7,799 nt of DNA from Xanthobacteraceae bacterium (GTDB lineage: Bacteria > Pseudomonadota > Alphaproteobacteria > Rhizobiales > Xanthobacteraceae): contig JAUSIF010000176.1 in assembly GCA_030648135.1 (NCBI GenBank), positions 1-7,799 on the forward strand, given 5' to 3'. The notes under the pieces were generated by a model. The model made no database searches. It had not been told where the DNA came from and was given only the letters and a program-made list of their open reading frames with translations. The translations under genes were made by a program, and so were the position numbers. Of this stretch, positions 6,251 to 7,799 are shown one piece after another (position 1 is the first letter of the stretch; each line of letters opens with the position of its first letter).

Positions 6251-6361
6251 ATGAAACGCACAGCGCCGATACCCGGTTCCCGGCACGACGACGCAGCCAT
6301 GCATGTCCGCGATGGCTGCCTTCACCAAGATTTACTTGGGCGCGGCGGCGCACGCCGCTAA
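6251..6361 (+). CDS. Possible short ORF or leader peptide, 36 aa, unrecognised
   Basis: The ATG at 6251 lies 9 nt after GGAGG (6237-6241), a near-ideal ribosome binding site, and opens a frame of 36 codons ending in TAA. An ATG at 6245 is in the same frame but only 3 nt from that site. The product is very basic and polar, beginning MKRTAPIPGSRHDD and ending LLGRGGARR, with 4 His and 1 Cys, and no hydrophobic segment. I do not recognise it. Its second half overlaps the GCAGCCAT/ATGGCTGC hairpin, and the MFS gene starts 76 bp beyond its stop, a layout compatible with a leader peptide. Chance is a serious alternative because short open frames are common at this GC content. Confidence 0.25.
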   Translation: MKRTAPIPGSRHDDAAMHVRDGCLHQDLLGRGGARR

Positions 6362-6437
6362 GTTCGCCGGCTTGATCGAGGGGGAATCCCTCCCCCGCCA
6401 TCCTTGCATGGTGGCCGAGCGCTGCCGGGACGACGAA

Positions 6438-7679
6438 ATGCCAAGTTCGACCTCCACGCCGATCACGCCGATCTCTTGGCGCGCGCATATTCTCGTGCTG
6501 TTCGCCGGCTGCCTCATCGCCATGCTCGCGTTCGGGCCGCGCTCCTCGTCCGGCATGTTCCTGTTGCCGATGACCAGCGAATTCGGCTGGGGCCGCGACG
6601 TATTCGGCCTTGCCATCGCGATCCAAAACATCGTCTGGGGCACTGCGCAGCCCTTCGCCGGCGCGGTCGCCGACCGTTTCGGCGTGGTGCGGGTCATGTG
6701 GGTCGGCGGGCTGCTCTATGCGCTCGCGCTTACGCTGATGGCCTATTCCTCCACGCCCGGGCTGCTGGACCTGAGCGCCGGCGTTATCTTCGGCTTCGCG
6801 CTCTCGGGTTGTTCGTTCAACATGGTGATCGCCGCCTTCGGCAAGATCCTGCCGGAACCGATGCGCCCGCTCGCCTTCGGCGCCGCAACGGCGGCGGGTT
6901 CGTTCGGCCAATTTTTGTTTCCGCCGTTGGCGAGCGGATTGATCTCCGAGATCGGCTGGCAAGAGACGCTGGTCGTGTTCGGCGGGATCATGCTCCTGAT
7001 CCTGCCGCTCTCGCTCGCCCTCGCCATGCGCGGCCAGACATCGGCGGGCGGACCCGGGCTACGCGACCAGTCGATCGTTGAGGCTCTGCTCGAAGCCTTT
7101 CGCCATCCGAGCTACGTGCTCCTGGTCACCGGCTTCTTCACCTGCGGCTTCCAGCTCGCCTTCATCACCGTGCATCTGCCGGCCTATCTCGCCGATATCG
7201 GTCTCTCAGCGAGCATCGGCGGCTGGACGCTGGCGGTCATCGGCCTATTCAATATCGTCGGCTCGCTGTTGTCGGGCGCGCTGTCGAGCCGGATGCCGAA
7301 GCGGTGGCTGCTGGCGATCATCTATTTCAGCCGCGCGGCGGCGATCGCCGTCTTCGTGCTGTTGCCGGCCTCGCCGGTGACTTCGATCGGCTTCGGCATG
7401 GTGATCGGTTTCCTGTGGCTCTCGACCGTGCCGCCCACATCTGGGCTGGTGATGGTCATGTTCGGCAACCGCTATCTCGCCATGCTGTTCGGCTTCGTCT
7501 TCTTCAGTCATCAGGTCGGCGGCTTTCTCGGCGTATGGCTCGGCGGCCTCTTGTACGAGAGCACGGGCTCCTATGCGATCGTGTGGTGGCTTTCGGTCGC
7601 GCTCGGGATCGCGTCCGCCGTAATCAATCTGCCGATCAAGGAACGTCCGGTTATTCGCACCGCCACAGCCTCGACCTGA
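6438..7679 (+). CDS. Major facilitator superfamily (MFS) transporter
   Basis: An inner-membrane secondary transporter of 413 aa with about 12 hydrophobic segments in two six-helix halves. The halves are separated by a polar loop near residues 198-222 (MRGQTSAGGPGLRDQ). MFS motif A is visible in the loop between helices 2 and 3 (GAVADRFGVVRV, 75-86). The extracytoplasmic FGWGRD segment (49-54) and short N-terminus resemble the monocarboxylate/oxalate-formate antiporter branch, but the substrate cannot be assigned. The ATG at 6438 places the first membrane segment (HILVLFAGCLIAMLAFG) about 17 residues in, as usual. Upstream in-frame ATGs (6303, 6408) would add up to 45 polar residues with Cys and Pro that look non-coding. 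The ribosome site at 6438 is weak. The next gene begins 19 bp downstream, so they are probably cotranscribed. Confidence 0.9.
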   Translation: MPSSTSTPITPISWRAHILVLFAGCLIAMLAFGPRSSSGMFLLPMTSEFGWGRDVFGLAIAIQNIVWGTAQPFAGAVADRFGVVRVMWVGGLLYALALTLMAYSSTPGLLDLSAGVIFGFALSGCSFNMVIAAFGKILPEPMRPLAFGAATAAGSFGQFLFPPLASGLISEIGWQETLVVFGGIMLLILPLSLALAMRGQTSAGGPGLRDQSIVEALLEAFRHPSYVLLVTGFFTCGFQLAFITVHLPAYLADIGLSASIGGWTLAVIGLFNIVGSLLSGALSSRMPKRWLLAIIYFSRAAAIAVFVLLPASPVTSIGFGMVIGFLWLSTVPPTSGLVMVMFGNRYLAMLFGFVFFSHQVGGFLGVWLGGLLYESTGSYAIVWWLSVALGIASAVINLPIKERPVIRTATAST

Positions 7680-7698
7680 GCATGGGTGAGACATCTCC

Positions 7699-7799
7699 AT
7701 GGCGACGTTCAAGGCGGTGGTGATCGAGAAAACCGAGGGCGGCCAGAAAGCCGCGCTCGGAGATTTCGATGAAAAAAATCTGATGGACGGCGACGTCAC
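7699..7799 (+). CDS. AcuI/YhdH-family MDR oxidoreductase, 3'-truncated by window edge
   Basis: Only the first 33 codons are inside the window. The start MATFKAVVIEKTEGG, followed by AALGDFDEKNLMDGDV, matches the N-terminus of the zinc-free medium-chain dehydrogenase/reductase branch that includes acrylyl-CoA reductase AcuI (E. coli YhdH). AcuI uses NADPH to reduce acryloyl-CoA to propionyl-CoA. The catalytic and NADPH-binding parts lie outside the window, so the exact substrate is open and no symbol is given. GGTGAG at 7685-7690 stands 8 nt before the ATG as a plausible ribosome binding site. The 19-bp gap after the MFS stop suggests one transcript. Confidence 0.8.
   Translation, partial: MATFKAVVIEKTEGGQKAALGDFDEKNLMDGDV

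Larger units (their letters stand above)
6032..6437. other. Divergent intergenic region between nadA and the MFS gene
   Basis: This 406-bp stretch has no confidently coding gene. Reading left to right it holds the nadA ribosome site, the TGCTC/GAGCA repeat, two short hairpins, an AT-rich tract (ATCATATATAG, 6162-6172) that could supply a -10 element to either strand, and a GGGGAGG at 6235-6241 followed by a possible 36-codon ORF (6251-6361). Further hairpins are GCAGCCAT/ATGGCTGC (6293-6300 with 6312-6319), GCGGCG-CA-CGCCGC (about 6345-6358), and GGGGGA/TCCCCC (6380-6385 with 6391-6396). No clear TTGACA-like -35 box was found on either strand, so transcription starts are not assigned. Confidence 0.7.

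Noticed and set aside
6303..6437. 45-residue N-terminal extension of the MFS transporter from the ATG at 6303
   Set aside because: It is out of keeping with the short cytoplasmic N-terminus of MFS proteins and has no good ribosome binding site; the ATG at 6438 puts the first membrane segment where expected.
6243..6962. Minus-strand frame of 239 codons opposite the start of the MFS gene
   Set aside because: Antisense to conserved membrane segments, composition rich in Arg, Gly and Glu, no motif.

Overview
The window is very GC-rich coding DNA, probably from an alphaproteobacterium of the Rhizobiales (Hyphomicrobiales). This rests on three things: a YfbR-like HD hydrolase with the RAWQRMLSGRRLDLL start usual in that group, a NadQ/NrtR-type NAD regulator beside nadABC, and GC-rich palindromic repeats between genes. 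The placement comes from recognising families, not from a database search. No RNA gene, insertion sequence, prophage or CRISPR array is visible.

Layout. Bases 3-2138 (+) hold a compact run of three genes: an HD phosphohydrolase cut by the left edge, a small Cys-based tyrosine/dual-specificity phosphatase joined to it by an ATGA overlap, and a NadQ/NrtR-like NAD regulator. Facing it, bases 6031-2177 (-) carry the complete de novo quinolinate pathway in the order nadA, nadB, nadC: quinolinate synthase, L-aspartate oxidase and quinolinate phosphoribosyltransferase. Each gap along this side (regulator/nadC, nadC/nadB, nadB/nadA) is almost filled by a palindromic element. A 406-bp divergent region (6032-6437) lies upstream of nadA. 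It holds a strong nadA ribosome binding site, a TGCTC-N5-GAGCA inverted repeat that is a candidate operator, several hairpins, an AT-rich TATATA tract and a possible 36-codon ORF. To the right, a 12-TM MFS transporter (6438-7679) is followed after 19 bp by the start of an AcuI/YhdH-type oxidoreductase that runs off the window.

How it works together. NadB oxidises L-aspartate to iminoaspartate. NadA condenses this with dihydroxyacetone phosphate to give quinolinate. NadC converts quinolinate to nicotinate mononucleotide, which feeds NAD synthesis. The regulator combines a Nudix-like domain that has lost its catalytic glutamates with a C-terminal winged-helix domain, which fits a sensor-repressor of these genes. 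The role of the two phosphohydrolases beside it, and of the MFS/oxidoreductase pair, cannot be read from sequence. Most of the window is conserved housekeeping content. The less ordinary parts are the repeat-filled gaps, the structured nadA upstream region and the short ORF in it.
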